Positions 1 to 9,016 of a stretch of DNA of 64,000 bases are shown one piece after another (the stretch's first letter is position 1; every line of letters starts with the position of its first letter). A model generated the notes under the pieces. The model saw nothing but the letters and a program-made list of their open reading frames with translations. It made no database searches and was not told the DNA's origin. Source of the stretch: Deltaproteobacteria bacterium (lineage in GTDB: Bacteria; Myxococcota_A; Polyangia; JACPQR01); contig JACPQR010000194.1 of NCBI GenBank assembly GCA_016190375.1, positions 20,606 through 84,605 on the forward strand. The letters run 5' to 3'. The position numbers and the translations under genes were made by a program.

Positions 1-59
1 GCGTGTGGTTCGGAGGAGCATAACCTCCCACGAACTTTCGAGAATCCGAGAGAAAGTCG

Positions 60-87
60 TTGCTACTGACACCCCGTTCGATAGCAT
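60..87 (+). promoter_or_regulatory. candidate promoter of the PEGA kinase gene (near-leaderless)
   Basis: TTGCTA at 60-65 and TAGCAT at 82-87 are separated by 16 nt and resemble a sigma70-type promoter. The -10 hexamer ends 6 nt before the ATG at 94, so the predicted transcript would begin at or next to the start codon. No Shine-Dalgarno sequence precedes the ATG, which fits. The -35 match is only partial. Confidence 0.4.
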
Positions 88-93
88 CACGGC

Positions 94-2676
94 ATGAGCT
101 CGGTCGGGGTGGAGAGCCTCGGTGGGGGGGCGAAGCCACAGAAGGGGGCCCAGAAGGTCATCCCGTTCGGCAAGTATCTCCTGCTCGAGCGGATCAGCGT
201 CGGGGGAATGGCCGAGGTCTTCAAGGCCAAGGCGTTCGGCGTGGAGGGCTTCGAGCGGATCATCGCGATCAAGCGGATCCTGCCCACGATGGCCGAGGAC
301 GAGGAGTTCATCGAGATGTTCATCGATGAAGCCAAGATCGTCGGCCAGCTCTCCCACTCGAACATCGTCCCGATCTACGAGCTCGGCCGCATCGGCGACT
401 CCCACTTCATCGCGATGGAGTTCGTCTGGGGCAAGGACCTGTTGCAGATCATGAACCGCCACCGCCGCCTCCGGCAGCACATGCCTGGGCCGATGGCGGC
501 GTGGATCGGCAGCCGGATCTGCGAGGGCCTCGACTACGCCCACCGGAAGAGAGACGCCGACGGCAAGAACCTCGAGATCATCCACCGCGACGTCTCGCCG
601 CAGAACGTCATCGTCTCCTACGAGGGCGAGGTCAAGCTCATCGACTTCGGGATAGCCAAGGCGGCGCACCGACAGACGCGGACTCAGGCCGGCGTTCTCA
701 AGGGCAAGTTCGGGTACATGTCACCCGAGCAAGTCAGGGGGCTGCCGCTCGACAGGCGAAGCGACGTCTTTGCGGTCGGCACCTGCATGTACGAGATGCT
801 CACGTCCGAGCGGCTCTTCCTGGGCGAGAGCGATTTCTCCACGCTCGAGAAGGTGCGCAACGCGGACGTCGATCCGCCTTCGAAGTTCAACTCGGCCATT
901 CCCCGCGAGCTCGAGGACATCGTCATGAAGGCCCTCTCGCGGGACTCGGACGATCGGTTCCACTGGGCCAGCGAGATGCAGGAGGCCCTGCAGCGGTACC
1001 TCCTGACGGTCAAGCCCCTGTTCAATGCGCAGAAGCTCGCCCAGTTCATGAAGTCCACCTTCTCGGTCGAGCGCAAGTCCGAGAAGGAGCGGATGGACGA
1101 GCACGCGCGGATCGGCAGGGACCGCCTCGCGGGCTCCGTGCCGCCACCCTTGCCGGGATCGGCCTCGCCGTCGATCCCGCCGCCGATCCCGCGAGACGCG
1201 ACAGGGGCCGGGGCAAGACCCGCGATCGGCGGCGCAGTCACCGGAGACTGGGACCGCAAGACGCCGCTCCTCGACGAGCCGGATGCCGAGGCCGTCGACA
1301 TCGAAGTCTCGGAGGACGAGGACCTGCACTACCAGCCGACGCAGATCGGCGCGAGCCCCTCGGACGGGGACAGCCTGACGGGCCGCGAGATCGCCGCTCA
1401 GCCGACGACGATCTTCTTCTCGAACGAGGACGCGCTCCTCGCCAGCCCATCTTCACCGTCGCTCCCCTCGAGCCCGGAGGAGCTTCCGGCGGCGCCGACG
1501 GTGATCCTGTCGGAAGACGATGAGGCGCTCAGGCCCATCGAGGAGGTGATGGCGAGCGGGGCGAGCGGCGTCCTCGAGCGCAGAGAGGCGATGTTCCCCG
1601 CCGCCGCCGCCATCACCCCGATGCCGATGCCGGTGAGCCAGGGCGCGAGCGGAGCCGGTCTCAAGCTCCTCGTGGCCGCGCTCGCCCTGGTGGTGCTCGG
1701 GCTCGCGACGTTCGTGGTGGTCGACCGCCTCGGCCCGGGCTTCGACGGCGGACTGAAGGCGACCCTCGTGGTCGCCGCACGACCGGTCGCCGAGGCGGAC
1801 GTCCTGGTCGACGGTCAGGCTCGTGGCCGAACGCCCTTGAAGATCGACGGGCTCGAGCCCCGGATCTACGCCGTCACGGTCATCGCTCCAGGTTACAGGC
1901 CGAGCGAGCAGGCCGTGACGCTCGGCGCAGGCGCGGTCGAGCTGGTGGTGGGTCTCCTGGAGCCCGCGGCCGCCCAGGGAGCGCTGCGTGTCGACGTGAC
2001 GGCGCCGGGCTCGCGTGTCCTCGTGGACGGAGTGCTGGTCCCGCCGGAGCGGCTCGCCTCCATTCCGGTCGGCGCCGGACCGCATCACATCGAGGTCGCC
2101 GCGCCCGGGTTCGTGCCGGAGGACTTCGACGTGACGATCGTGGCGGGCGGGCTCGAGACGCGAGCCGTCACGCTCCGCGAACAGAAGGGCTCGCTGGTCG
2201 TCGGCTCGGTCCCCGAAGGTGCGACCGTCATCCTCGACGGCCGCGAGCGCGGCCGCACGCCAATGGTCGTCGACGGCCTCGACTTCGCCGTGCACCACGT
2301 CGCCCTGCGTCTGGAGGGCCATCGCGCCCACCTGCAGGACGTGACACTGACCCGCGAGGCGCCGACCGCGCAGGTGAACGCCGCGCTGGAGCCGGGCCGC
2401 GATCCCGCGGAGAGGGGACAGGGCGGTCAGGAAGGCGCCGAGTACGGGACGCTGATCATCAGCACGAATCCCATCGCCCGCATCCTGATCGACGGCGTCG
2501 ACACCGGCCGAACGACCCCCGTGGTCCCGAACAACCCGCTTCGCCTGCGCCCCGGCGCGCACCGCGTCACCTTCAAGCTCCCGAGCGGCGAGACGTTCGA
2601 CTACAGCGCGAACATCCGAGTCGGCGAGCAATCCCGCCTCACCGGGATCCGTCTCGGCGTTGCTCCCGCTCCGTGA
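94..2676 (+). CDS. Ser/Thr protein kinase with four PEGA repeats
   Basis: This is a Hanks-type eukaryotic-like Ser/Thr kinase (about residues 25-290), anchored in the inner membrane. The Gly-rich loop (VGGMAEVF), the ATP-binding Lys (IAIKRI), the catalytic HRDVSPQN, DFG and SPEQ activation-segment motifs are all present, so it should be active. A Pro/Ser/acid-rich linker leads to one membrane helix near residue 525. Beyond it about four PEGA-type repeats (roughly 550-860) are predicted to lie outside the cytoplasm, where this family usually binds envelope ligands. The architecture is typical of myxobacterial kinases. The ATG at 94 gives a kinase domain starting at a normal distance and sits next to a promoter-like element. 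The gene converges on its 3' neighbour with 3 bp between stops. The substrate is unknown; FHA-domain activators encoded at 29.7 and 32.4 kb are the kind of protein that reads such phosphorylation, but no link is shown. Confidence 0.93.
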   Translation: MSSVGVESLGGGAKPQKGAQKVIPFGKYLLLERISVGGMAEVFKAKAFGVEGFERIIAIKRILPTMAEDEEFIEMFIDEAKIVGQLSHSNIVPIYELGRIGDSHFIAMEFVWGKDLLQIMNRHRRLRQHMPGPMAAWIGSRICEGLDYAHRKRDADGKNLEIIHRDVSPQNVIVSYEGEVKLIDFGIAKAAHRQTRTQAGVLKGKFGYMSPEQVRGLPLDRRSDVFAVGTCMYEMLTSERLFLGESDFSTLEKVRNADVDPPSKFNSAIPRELEDIVMKALSRDSDDRFHWASEMQEALQRYLLTVKPLFNAQKLAQFMKSTFSVERKSEKERMDEHARIGRDRLAGSVPPPLPGSASPSIPPPIPRDATGAGARPAIGGAVTGDWDRKTPLLDEPDAEAVDIEVSEDEDLHYQPTQIGASPSDGDSLTGREIAAQPTTIFFSNEDALLASPSSPSLPSSPEELPAAPTVILSEDDEALRPIEEVMASGASGVLERREAMFPAAAAITPMPMPVSQGASGAGLKLLVAALALVVLGLATFVVVDRLGPGFDGGLKATLVVAARPVAEADVLVDGQARGRTPLKIDGLEPRIYAVTVIAPGYRPSEQAVTLGAGAVELVVGLLEPAAAQGALRVDVTAPGSRVLVDGVLVPPERLASIPVGAGPHHIEVAAPGFVPEDFDVTIVAGGLETRAVTLREQKGSLVVGSVPEGATVILDGRERGRTPMVVDGLDFAVHHVALRLEGHRAHLQDVTLTREAPTAQVNAALEPGRDPAERGQGGQEGAEYGTLIISTNPIARILIDGVDTGRTTPVVPNNPLRLRPGAHRVTFKLPSGETFDYSANIRVGEQSRLTGIRLGVAPAP

Positions 2677-2679
2677 GCC

Positions 2680-3783
2680 CTACAGCTTGTCCGGAGGAGG
2701 GCGCGTTGCGCGGCGGCCCCGCCGCTCGCCTTCGAGGCCCAGCTTCAGCCGGCGCATGACCGCCTGCTTCTGTCGCTCCTTGTACTGGGCGTGGCTGGAC
2801 TCGCCGAGCTCGTTCCGGCTCTCCGTCTCGCGGTCGATGATCTGGATCTCCGTGAGCACGAAGATGACCGGACCCAGCGACCACGCCGAGGGAGGCGCGT
2901 TCTCCAGAAGCTCCGCGGAGAGCCGGACCGGGAGATCCACGACGAAGTGGACGATCTTGAAGTCCGACGCGGAGAACTCGTTCTGGCTCGGAGTCAGGAC
3001 GTTCTCCACGTCGAGGTCGGTCTGCAGCCTGCCGAGGAGGCGCCGGAGGGCCGGCTGCCGCTCGCAGTAGTCCCTGAAGTGGAAGATCGTGTTCGTCGTC
3101 TCACCGGGGATGACGTAGTTGAACGGGAAGAGCTTTCGCGTCAGGTAGTTCAGGATCGGGAAGATGTCGTCGGCCGTTCGGGTGACGATCCGGAACCGGA
3201 GCTTGTCGTAGATCTGGGCCGCGATCGTCTGCTGCTTGGACAAGAGCTTCGTGTACAGCGAGTCCTTGTTCTTTCGACCGCCCAGAAACTCGATGATCGG
3301 GAAGCCCTTGGCGAGCATCCCGCCGATCACGCGGTACACCTTCTCCTCGACCAGATGGAAGATCTCCTGATCGGAGAGCGGCAGGACGAACATGAGCTCG
3401 CGCCCCTCGAGGTGATGGATGATGTGCATGATCTTCAGGATCGAGCAGGCGCACACCTGCCTGTGGCCCTTGCCGCCTGCCAGGGCCATGAGCTCGTCGA
3501 TCGAGGCGCGCTCGACGGGCTTCGGAACCGGAAAGTCGAAGTTGCGGCGCAAGTACGCGATGGCCTCGGACTGGATCTGCTCGAGTCTCGCCTGGTCCGC
3601 CTGCTCGCCCACGCGGAACTCCTGCACGCGAAGAAACTCGTCGACCTCCTCCGGACCGTCGACGTTCAGCCTGTGCCAGTCGATGACCGAGCCGCCGCGC
3701 AGGAGCACGCGAATGGTCTCGATGTCGAAGACGGTGAAGTCCTCGAGGCGCTTGAGGCCTTCACCGTCGCGCGGGGCGGTCAC
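2680..3783 (-). CDS. conserved uncharacterised protein, possible RelA/SpoT-like fold
   Basis: A soluble protein of 367 residues. I do not recognise a characterised homologue; it resembles a conserved hypothetical family of Myxococcota. A central stretch (IYDKLRFRIV, then a DDIFPILNYL helix) is similar in pattern to the D-x-x-x-x-R core of RelA/SpoT nucleotidyltransferases. The rest is not obviously alike, so no enzyme activity is claimed. The start chosen is the GTG at 3783, whose bases overlap the TGA of the upstream small membrane-protein gene (GTGA). An ATG at 3963 in the same frame would give a longer protein, but that extra segment is Arg/Pro-rich and reads like an out-of-frame shadow of the small gene. 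Translation is probably coupled to the upstream gene, because no good ribosome-binding site precedes the GTG. Confidence 0.75.
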   Translation of the reverse strand: MTAPRDGEGLKRLEDFTVFDIETIRVLLRGGSVIDWHRLNVDGPEEVDEFLRVQEFRVGEQADQARLEQIQSEAIAYLRRNFDFPVPKPVERASIDELMALAGGKGHRQVCACSILKIMHIIHHLEGRELMFVLPLSDQEIFHLVEEKVYRVIGGMLAKGFPIIEFLGGRKNKDSLYTKLLSKQQTIAAQIYDKLRFRIVTRTADDIFPILNYLTRKLFPFNYVIPGETTNTIFHFRDYCERQPALRRLLGRLQTDLDVENVLTPSQNEFSASDFKIVHFVVDLPVRLSAELLENAPPSAWSLGPVIFVLTEIQIIDRETESRNELGESSHAQYKERQKQAVMRRLKLGLEGERRGRRATRPPPDKL

Positions 3784-4079
3784 ATCCGATCGTGGGGGGC
3801 CGCCGAACCGGCGTCGCAGAGGTTCGCTCTCGAGTCGGAGACCGCGCCTTGGGCCGGATGGGATCTGTCTGCGATGGCGCGCCGACCGAGGGTCAAGGTC
3901 CCGAAGAAGATCCCGCACGTGATGAGGAGCACCGAGAGATTGCCCCATATGGCCCCGTTGCACCCGGCGAGCGTGGCGGCTGCCAGGCTGAGGGCCACGT
4001 TTCGCGAACCAGAGTCGATCCTTGTGTGAACCAGATCCATCACCAATCCCTGCATCGCCGAGGCTCCTGCGGACGACAT
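3780..4079 (-). CDS. small membrane protein (99 aa), coupled to the downstream gene
   Basis: A short ORF with two adjacent hydrophobic stretches (around residues 27-42 and 45-63, including LSVLLITCGIFFGTLTLG) that could span the membrane as a hairpin. The family is not recognised. Support for its reality is positional: its TGA overlaps the GTG of the following gene in a GTGA junction, as seen at many other junctions here. The ATG at 4079 is the farthest upstream; Met9 or Met14 are alternative starts. It is divergent from lon, sharing a 146-bp intergenic region. It could be a spurious ORF, since high-GC DNA yields many of them. Confidence 0.5.
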   Translation of the reverse strand: MSSAGASAMQGLVMDLVHTRIDSGSRNVALSLAAATLAGCNGAIWGNLSVLLITCGIFFGTLTLGRRAIADRSHPAQGAVSDSRANLCDAGSAAPHDRM

Positions 4080-4225
4080 CCCGCGAATGGCGCGGGAATC
4101 CTCGTGTCCTTACGCGCCCTTACATGTAGGATAGTTTGCGACACCCGTCCTTTCGAGGTCAACTTTCTATCGATCCCGCCCGCGTATGGCAATCGGAAAA
4201 GAGATTGACTAAGAGAGAACCGACG

Positions 4226-6622
4226 ATGCCCGACGAGACCCGCGGCAAGAGCCCATCGGACCGGACCGACGTGCTCCCGATCCTCCCGTTGAGGAACAGC
4301 GTTTTGTTCCCGGCGTCGGTGGTACCCATCAACGTCGGCCGGCCCCGGTCGGTGCGTCTCATCGAGGAAGCCTTGCAGTCCGAGCGGCCGGTGATCGGCA
4401 TCGTCACCCAGCGACTGGCCGAGACCGAGGACCCGGGCTGGGCCGACCTCTACAAGGTCGGGACCGCTGCGCGAATCCTGAAGGTCATCAAGCTCGGCGC
4501 CGCGAATTACAGCGTGGTCCTGCAGGGCCTTTCGCGCCTCGTGCTCGACGCGGGCACGCAGTCCGAGCCCTACCTGCGTGCGCGAGTGCGCCGGCTGGCC
4601 GAGAGGGCGGCCAGGGACGTCGAGGTCGATGCGCTCGCGATCAACCTCAAGGAGACCGCCCGTCAGGTGATCGAGCTCCAGCTCCAGCCGAACCTCCCCA
4701 AGGAGGCGAGCACGATGCTGGACAAGATCACCGATCCGGGCGCGCTCGCGGACCTCGTGGCCTCGAACCTCACCGTCGCCACGGACGAGAAGCAAAACGT
4801 CCTCGAGGCGATCGACGTCAAGGCCCGGCTCCGGCTCTGCCTCCAGCTTCTCACCCGGCAGCTCGAGGTCCTCAAGGTCAAGCGGGAGATCTCCTCGATG
4901 GTCCAGGAGGAGATGGGGAAGAACCAGCGCGAATACGTCCTCAGGCAGCAGATGCGCGCGATCAAGGAGGAGCTCGGCGAGCTCGAGGCGGACGAGGATG
5001 ACCTGGATGTCCTCAGGGAGAGGATCGGCGACCTGCACCTTCCACCGGAGGTGGACAGGGTCGCGAAGAAGCAGCTCAGCCGGTTGCAGTCCATGCAGCC
5101 GTCGAGCGCCGAGTTCACCGTCACGCGCACGTACCTGGACTGGCTGATCGAGCTACCCTGGAAGCACACGACGCCGGACGTCATCGAGATACCCGACGTG
5201 CGACGCGTCCTCGACGAGGATCACTACGACCTCGAGAAGGTCAAGACCCGCATCGTCGAGTACATCGCGGTTCGCAAGCTCAAGAAGGACAAGAAGGGGC
5301 CGATCCTCTGCTTCATCGGACCGCCAGGTGTCGGCAAGACGTCGCTCGGCAGGTCCATCGCTCGGGCGATCGGACGCCGCTTCGTACGGGCCTCCCTGGG
5401 TGGAGTCCGCGACGAGGCGGAGATCCGGGGGCATCGCCGCACCTACGTTGGGTCCCTTCCCGGACGGATCCTTCAGGCGATGAAGAAAACCGGGACGGTC
5501 AACCCGGTCTTCCTGCTCGACGAGGTCGACAAGATGGGCAAGGACATGCGGGGCGATCCCGCATCGGCGCTGCTCGAGGTCCTGGACCCCGAGCAGAACC
5601 ACGTCTTCGCCGACCACTACCTCGAGCTCCCGTACGACCTGTCCCAGGTCCTGTTCATCGCGACGGCGAACCAGGCCGACACGATCCCGGACGCGCTCCT
5701 CGACCGCATGGAGGTCATCGAGATCCCCGGCTATACCCGCGAGGACAAGCGGCGGATCTCGAGGCAGCACCTGGTTCCGAAGCAGCTCGCCGAGCACGGC
5801 ATCACTCCGGAGCGCCTCGATTTCGCGGACGAGGGGATCGACCTCATCATCGACTCGTACACGCGAGAGGCAGGCGTGCGGAACCTCGAGCGGGAGATCG
5901 CCTCGGTCTGCCGGGCGATCGCGGTGCGCATCGCGTCGGGCGAGGACGTCCACGCGGCTGCAGACGCGGAGCTGGTGAAGACCGTCCTCGGCCCCGAGAA
6001 GTACAGCGCGGAGATGGCCGAACGCACGCCCGAGCCGGGGATCGCGACGGGTCTCACCCTGACCGCCGCCGGGGGAGCGATCATGTTCGTCGAGGCGAAG
6101 AAGATGCCCGGCAGGGCGCGCCTCCACCTCACGGGAAACCTCGGGGGCGTGATGAAGGAGTCCGCCGAGACCGCCCTGGCATTCGTCCGCTCGCGCGCGC
6201 ATGCGCTCGGCATCGCGGAGGACTTCCTCAAGAACATCGACGTGCACCTGCACATCCCCGGGGGTGCGACGCCCAAGGACGGCGCGAGCGCGGGCATCAC
6301 GATGTTCACGGCCCTCGCGTCCATGCTCTCGGGCGCACCGGTCGATCCGCGGGTGGCGATGACGGGCGAGCTCACTCTGCGTGGAGCCGTCCTGGCCGTC
6401 GGTGGGATCAAGGAGAAGGTCCTGGCCGCGCACCGCGCGGGGATCCGACGCGTGATCATCCCCAGGAGAAACGAGCGTGACATCGTCGAGATCTCTCCGG
6501 AGATCCGCGAACAGGTCGAGCTCGTTCTGGTGAACCGGGTGGACGAAGTGCTGCCGATCGTGCTCACCGAGCCCAAGGAGCCGGAGGGCGGCAGGCACTC
6601 CAGCGTTCCGCCTCCGACGTGA
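4226..6622 (+). CDS. lon: ATP-dependent protease Lon (LonA)
   Basis: Cytosolic hexameric AAA+ serine protease that degrades misfolded and regulatory proteins. The 798-residue length is usual for LonA. It has an N-terminal substrate-recognition domain (VLPILPLRN near the start), a Walker A motif GPPGVGKT, Walker B LLDEVDKM, and a C-terminal protease domain with Ser688 in PKDGASAG and Lys731 in GGIKEK, the conserved catalytic dyad. The ATG at 4226 is preferred over an in-frame ATG at 4136 because homologues begin just before the PILPLRN segment and the upstream 30 residues look non-coding. A TAGGATAGT -10-like sequence near 4127-4135 could be its promoter, but no convincing -35 or heat-shock element was seen. 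The gene overlaps the following peptidase gene by 4 bp. Confidence 0.97.
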   Translation: MPDETRGKSPSDRTDVLPILPLRNSVLFPASVVPINVGRPRSVRLIEEALQSERPVIGIVTQRLAETEDPGWADLYKVGTAARILKVIKLGAANYSVVLQGLSRLVLDAGTQSEPYLRARVRRLAERAARDVEVDALAINLKETARQVIELQLQPNLPKEASTMLDKITDPGALADLVASNLTVATDEKQNVLEAIDVKARLRLCLQLLTRQLEVLKVKREISSMVQEEMGKNQREYVLRQQMRAIKEELGELEADEDDLDVLRERIGDLHLPPEVDRVAKKQLSRLQSMQPSSAEFTVTRTYLDWLIELPWKHTTPDVIEIPDVRRVLDEDHYDLEKVKTRIVEYIAVRKLKKDKKGPILCFIGPPGVGKTSLGRSIARAIGRRFVRASLGGVRDEAEIRGHRRTYVGSLPGRILQAMKKTGTVNPVFLLDEVDKMGKDMRGDPASALLEVLDPEQNHVFADHYLELPYDLSQVLFIATANQADTIPDALLDRMEVIEIPGYTREDKRRISRQHLVPKQLAEHGITPERLDFADEGIDLIIDSYTREAGVRNLEREIASVCRAIAVRIASGEDVHAAADAELVKTVLGPEKYSAEMAERTPEPGIATGLTLTAAGGAIMFVEAKKMPGRARLHLTGNLGGVMKESAETALAFVRSRAHALGIAEDFLKNIDVHLHIPGGATPKDGASAGITMFTALASMLSGAPVDPRVAMTGELTLRGAVLAVGGIKEKVLAAHRAGIRRVIIPRRNERDIVEISPEIREQVELVLVNRVDEVLPIVLTEPKEPEGGRHSSVPPPT

Positions 6623-8997
6623 GCGCCGCCTCGATCCCCTCTCTGGTGCTTGGAACGCGGCGGGCCCGGATCTGGCTCCTGGTCGTCGCGCTCCTGGGCG
6701 TGGCGCTGCAGCTCGTGCCGCTCTTCGACCTGCTCGGGTACGAGCTCTCTTTCGCGGCGGCGCTCGTGGCCTCGCTGGGAGCCGGGCTCGTCGGCGCGGG
6801 GCTTCCCGCCGAGATCCTTCGGCGCGGCACGCACCCCGACCGCGCGCGGCGCGCCGCGGTCACGCTGGTCGGGGCGGCGCTGTTCGCGGCGGGCCTCATG
6901 CTCCTGCCGCCGCTCGTCCTGTCGAGCGCGAACGCCTTGCGTGTGCCGAACTGCGACTGGGTCGAGGGACTGACCTTCTACTTGCTGATCGCCGTGCCTG
7001 GCGCACTCCTGGCCTCGGTCGTCGGAGCCGCCATGGGGGTGCTGTTCGCCAGCCGGCGAAGGGCCTCCTTGGCTTTTCTCGCGATCTACCTCGGATCGAT
7101 CGCCTGGAGCCTGGTCAGGTTCCATTCGACGCCCGCGATCTTCGCCTTCGACCCGTTCGCAGGCTGGTTCGCGGGAACGATCTACGACGAGGTCGTCGAG
7201 GTGGGAGCAGCGCTCGTGACCTACCGGGTGGGCACCGTGGCCGCCGTCCTCGCCGTGTCGCTCGGCCTGGCCGGCGCCGTCGACGGTGGCCTGCGTCCGA
7301 GCTGGAAGGCCGCTGGCCGCCAAGGGTTCCTCGTGGTCCTCGCCGTCTTCTCGGGCCTCGGGGCGCTCGCGGTCTTCGCGTTCGGGGAGGACCTCGGCCA
7401 CCGGCACGATTCGAGCTCGATCGCACGCGCTCTGGGCGGGAGGATCGAGACGCGGCGGTTCGTCGTCCATTATCCCGACGCCCTGCCGATCGAGGACGCG
7501 CGAAGACTGGGCCGCGACTGCGAGCTCAGGCTCGCGCAGGTCGAGGCTCTGTTCGGAGCGCGCGTTCGCGGTCGGATCCGCGCGTTCTTCTTCCGGGACG
7601 CGCGCCAGAAGCGGGAGCTCGTGGGGGCGGCCGACACGTTCATCGCCAAGCCGTGGCGGCGCGAGGTCTACCTGCAGCTCGGTAACGACCCGAGGCTGCC
7701 CCACCCGGTGCTGAAGCACGAGATCGCGCACGTGGTGGCCGGCAGCTTCGCCCCGCCGCCGTTCCGGGTGTCGGCGCGGCTCTTCGGGCTCTGGCCCAAC
7801 CCCGGACTGATCGAGGGCGCTGCCGTGGCGGCGGGATGGGAGCGCGACGAGCTCGATCCCCATCAGTGGTCGAGGGCGATGATGGACCTCGGGATCGGGC
7901 CTTCGCCCTCGACCATCCAGGGGCTCTGGTTCCTCGAGCGCCCCGCAGCGCAGAGCTACACGCTGGCCGGCTCGTTCTGCCGGTTCCTCATCGATCGCCA
8001 TGGCGCCAGTGTCTTCAAAAGGGCTTATCGCGACGGCGACCTCGAGGCCGCGTACGGGCGTCCCCTGAGTGCCCTGGTCCGCGAGTGGAAGCGTTTCTTG
8101 CGCACCGTCCCTCTGGCAGCGGCCGATCGAGCGGCCGCTCGGGCCCGGTTCGATCGGCCCGGAATCTTCGGCCTGCCCTGCGCGCACGAGAACGCGCAGC
8201 TCCGCGCCCGGGTCCGCGAGCTGGGGGCGGGCGGCAACCATCGGCAGGCCCTGCGTCTGTGTCGCGAGATCGCGCGGAACGATCCCGGCAGCGTGCGCGA
8301 TCGGATCGCGCTCCTCGGAGCCATGATCCGTGCGGGTCGGCTCGACGAGGCCGAGCGCGCCGCACGCGCCGCCCTGCGCGACCGCCGCGTGGGTGAGGCC
8401 GCGCGTCGGGAGGCGTCCGAACGGCTCGCCGACATCGCGTGGATGCGGGGGCGCGCGGACCTCGCCCGGCTCGCGTACGCGGAGCTGCTCGAGCGAGCGC
8501 CGACCGAGGACGACGTGAGGATGCTGACGGTGAAGGCGACCGCGACGGCCGACCCCTCCATCGCTCCGACGCTGCGAGCCTTCCTCCTCGGTGACCACGG
8601 CGAGCCCGTGGATTCCCCCATCGCCGTGTTCCTCCTGCAGGGCCTGCTCGAGCGATCGGAGCGGGAAGGAGGCCCGAGCGGAATGAGCCGCGCGGTCGTC
8701 GCGTACCTTCTGGGCCGCCAGCTCTGGAACCAGAGAGCGCCCGAGCTCGCCAGGCCCTACTTCGAAGAAGCCCGGCGCGTGGAGCTACCCGGCCTCCTGT
8801 CCGCCGAGAACCGGCGCCTCATGGGCGCCTCGGCCTACCTCCTGGGCGACGCTCGAGCGGCGAGGGCCACCTTCGAGGATCTCGCGAGGGACGCTCGCGT
8901 TGCGCGGGGGACACGAGCCGAAGCGCTCGACTGGCTCGACCGGCTCGACTTCGACGAGGGAAGATCGCCGAGGGCGCGCAGCGTTTCTGAGCCCTGA
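6619..8997 (+). CDS. membrane protein with peptidase-MA-like zinc protease domain and TPR-like C-terminus
   Basis: Starts at a GTG overlapping the lon stop (GTGA), so it is likely co-translated with lon. The first ~270 residues hold about six or seven hydrophobic segments. A gluzincin-type metalloprotease domain follows, with HEIAH at residues 367-371 and a downstream IEGAA segment whose Glu is the probable third zinc ligand, as in the peptidase MA family. The C-terminal ~300 residues are Ala/Leu/Arg-rich helical repeats resembling TPRs. The catalytic domain is probably on the periplasmic side. Substrate unknown. Pairing with Lon suggests a role in protein quality control, but that is inference. 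It converges on the ExbD gene at 9013 with 15 bp between stops. Confidence 0.82.
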   Translation: MSAASIPSLVLGTRRARIWLLVVALLGVALQLVPLFDLLGYELSFAAALVASLGAGLVGAGLPAEILRRGTHPDRARRAAVTLVGAALFAAGLMLLPPLVLSSANALRVPNCDWVEGLTFYLLIAVPGALLASVVGAAMGVLFASRRRASLAFLAIYLGSIAWSLVRFHSTPAIFAFDPFAGWFAGTIYDEVVEVGAALVTYRVGTVAAVLAVSLGLAGAVDGGLRPSWKAAGRQGFLVVLAVFSGLGALAVFAFGEDLGHRHDSSSIARALGGRIETRRFVVHYPDALPIEDARRLGRDCELRLAQVEALFGARVRGRIRAFFFRDARQKRELVGAADTFIAKPWRREVYLQLGNDPRLPHPVLKHEIAHVVAGSFAPPPFRVSARLFGLWPNPGLIEGAAVAAGWERDELDPHQWSRAMMDLGIGPSPSTIQGLWFLERPAAQSYTLAGSFCRFLIDRHGASVFKRAYRDGDLEAAYGRPLSALVREWKRFLRTVPLAAADRAAARARFDRPGIFGLPCAHENAQLRARVRELGAGGNHRQALRLCREIARNDPGSVRDRIALLGAMIRAGRLDEAERAARAALRDRRVGEAARREASERLADIAWMRGRADLARLAYAELLERAPTEDDVRMLTVKATATADPSIAPTLRAFLLGDHGEPVDSPIAVFLLQGLLERSEREGGPSGMSRAVVAYLLGRQLWNQRAPELARPYFEEARRVELPGLLSAENRRLMGASAYLLGDARAARATFEDLARDARVARGTRAEALDWLDRLDFDEGRSPRARSVSEP

Positions 8998-9016
8998 CCG
9001 TAGATTGGCGGGTCAG
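8994..9016. terminator. inverted repeat spanning two convergent stop codons
   Basis: CTGACC (8994-8999) and GGTCAG (9011-9016) form a 6-bp stem with an 11-nt loop. The TGA stops of both converging genes lie within the arms. There is no U-tract, so intrinsic termination is doubtful; it may be a bidirectional 3'-end structure or chance symmetry. Confidence 0.25.

Noticed and set aside
12..28. GGAGG/CCTCC hairpin at the left edge
   Set aside because: Only five base pairs and no T-run or conserved context; could be chance.
5731..8598. Very long minus-strand open frame of 955 codons opposite lon and the peptidase gene
   Set aside because: It is antisense to two genes with clear family motifs, its translation is low-complexity Arg/Pro/Glu, and it has no domain. 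High-GC DNA produces such open shadows.
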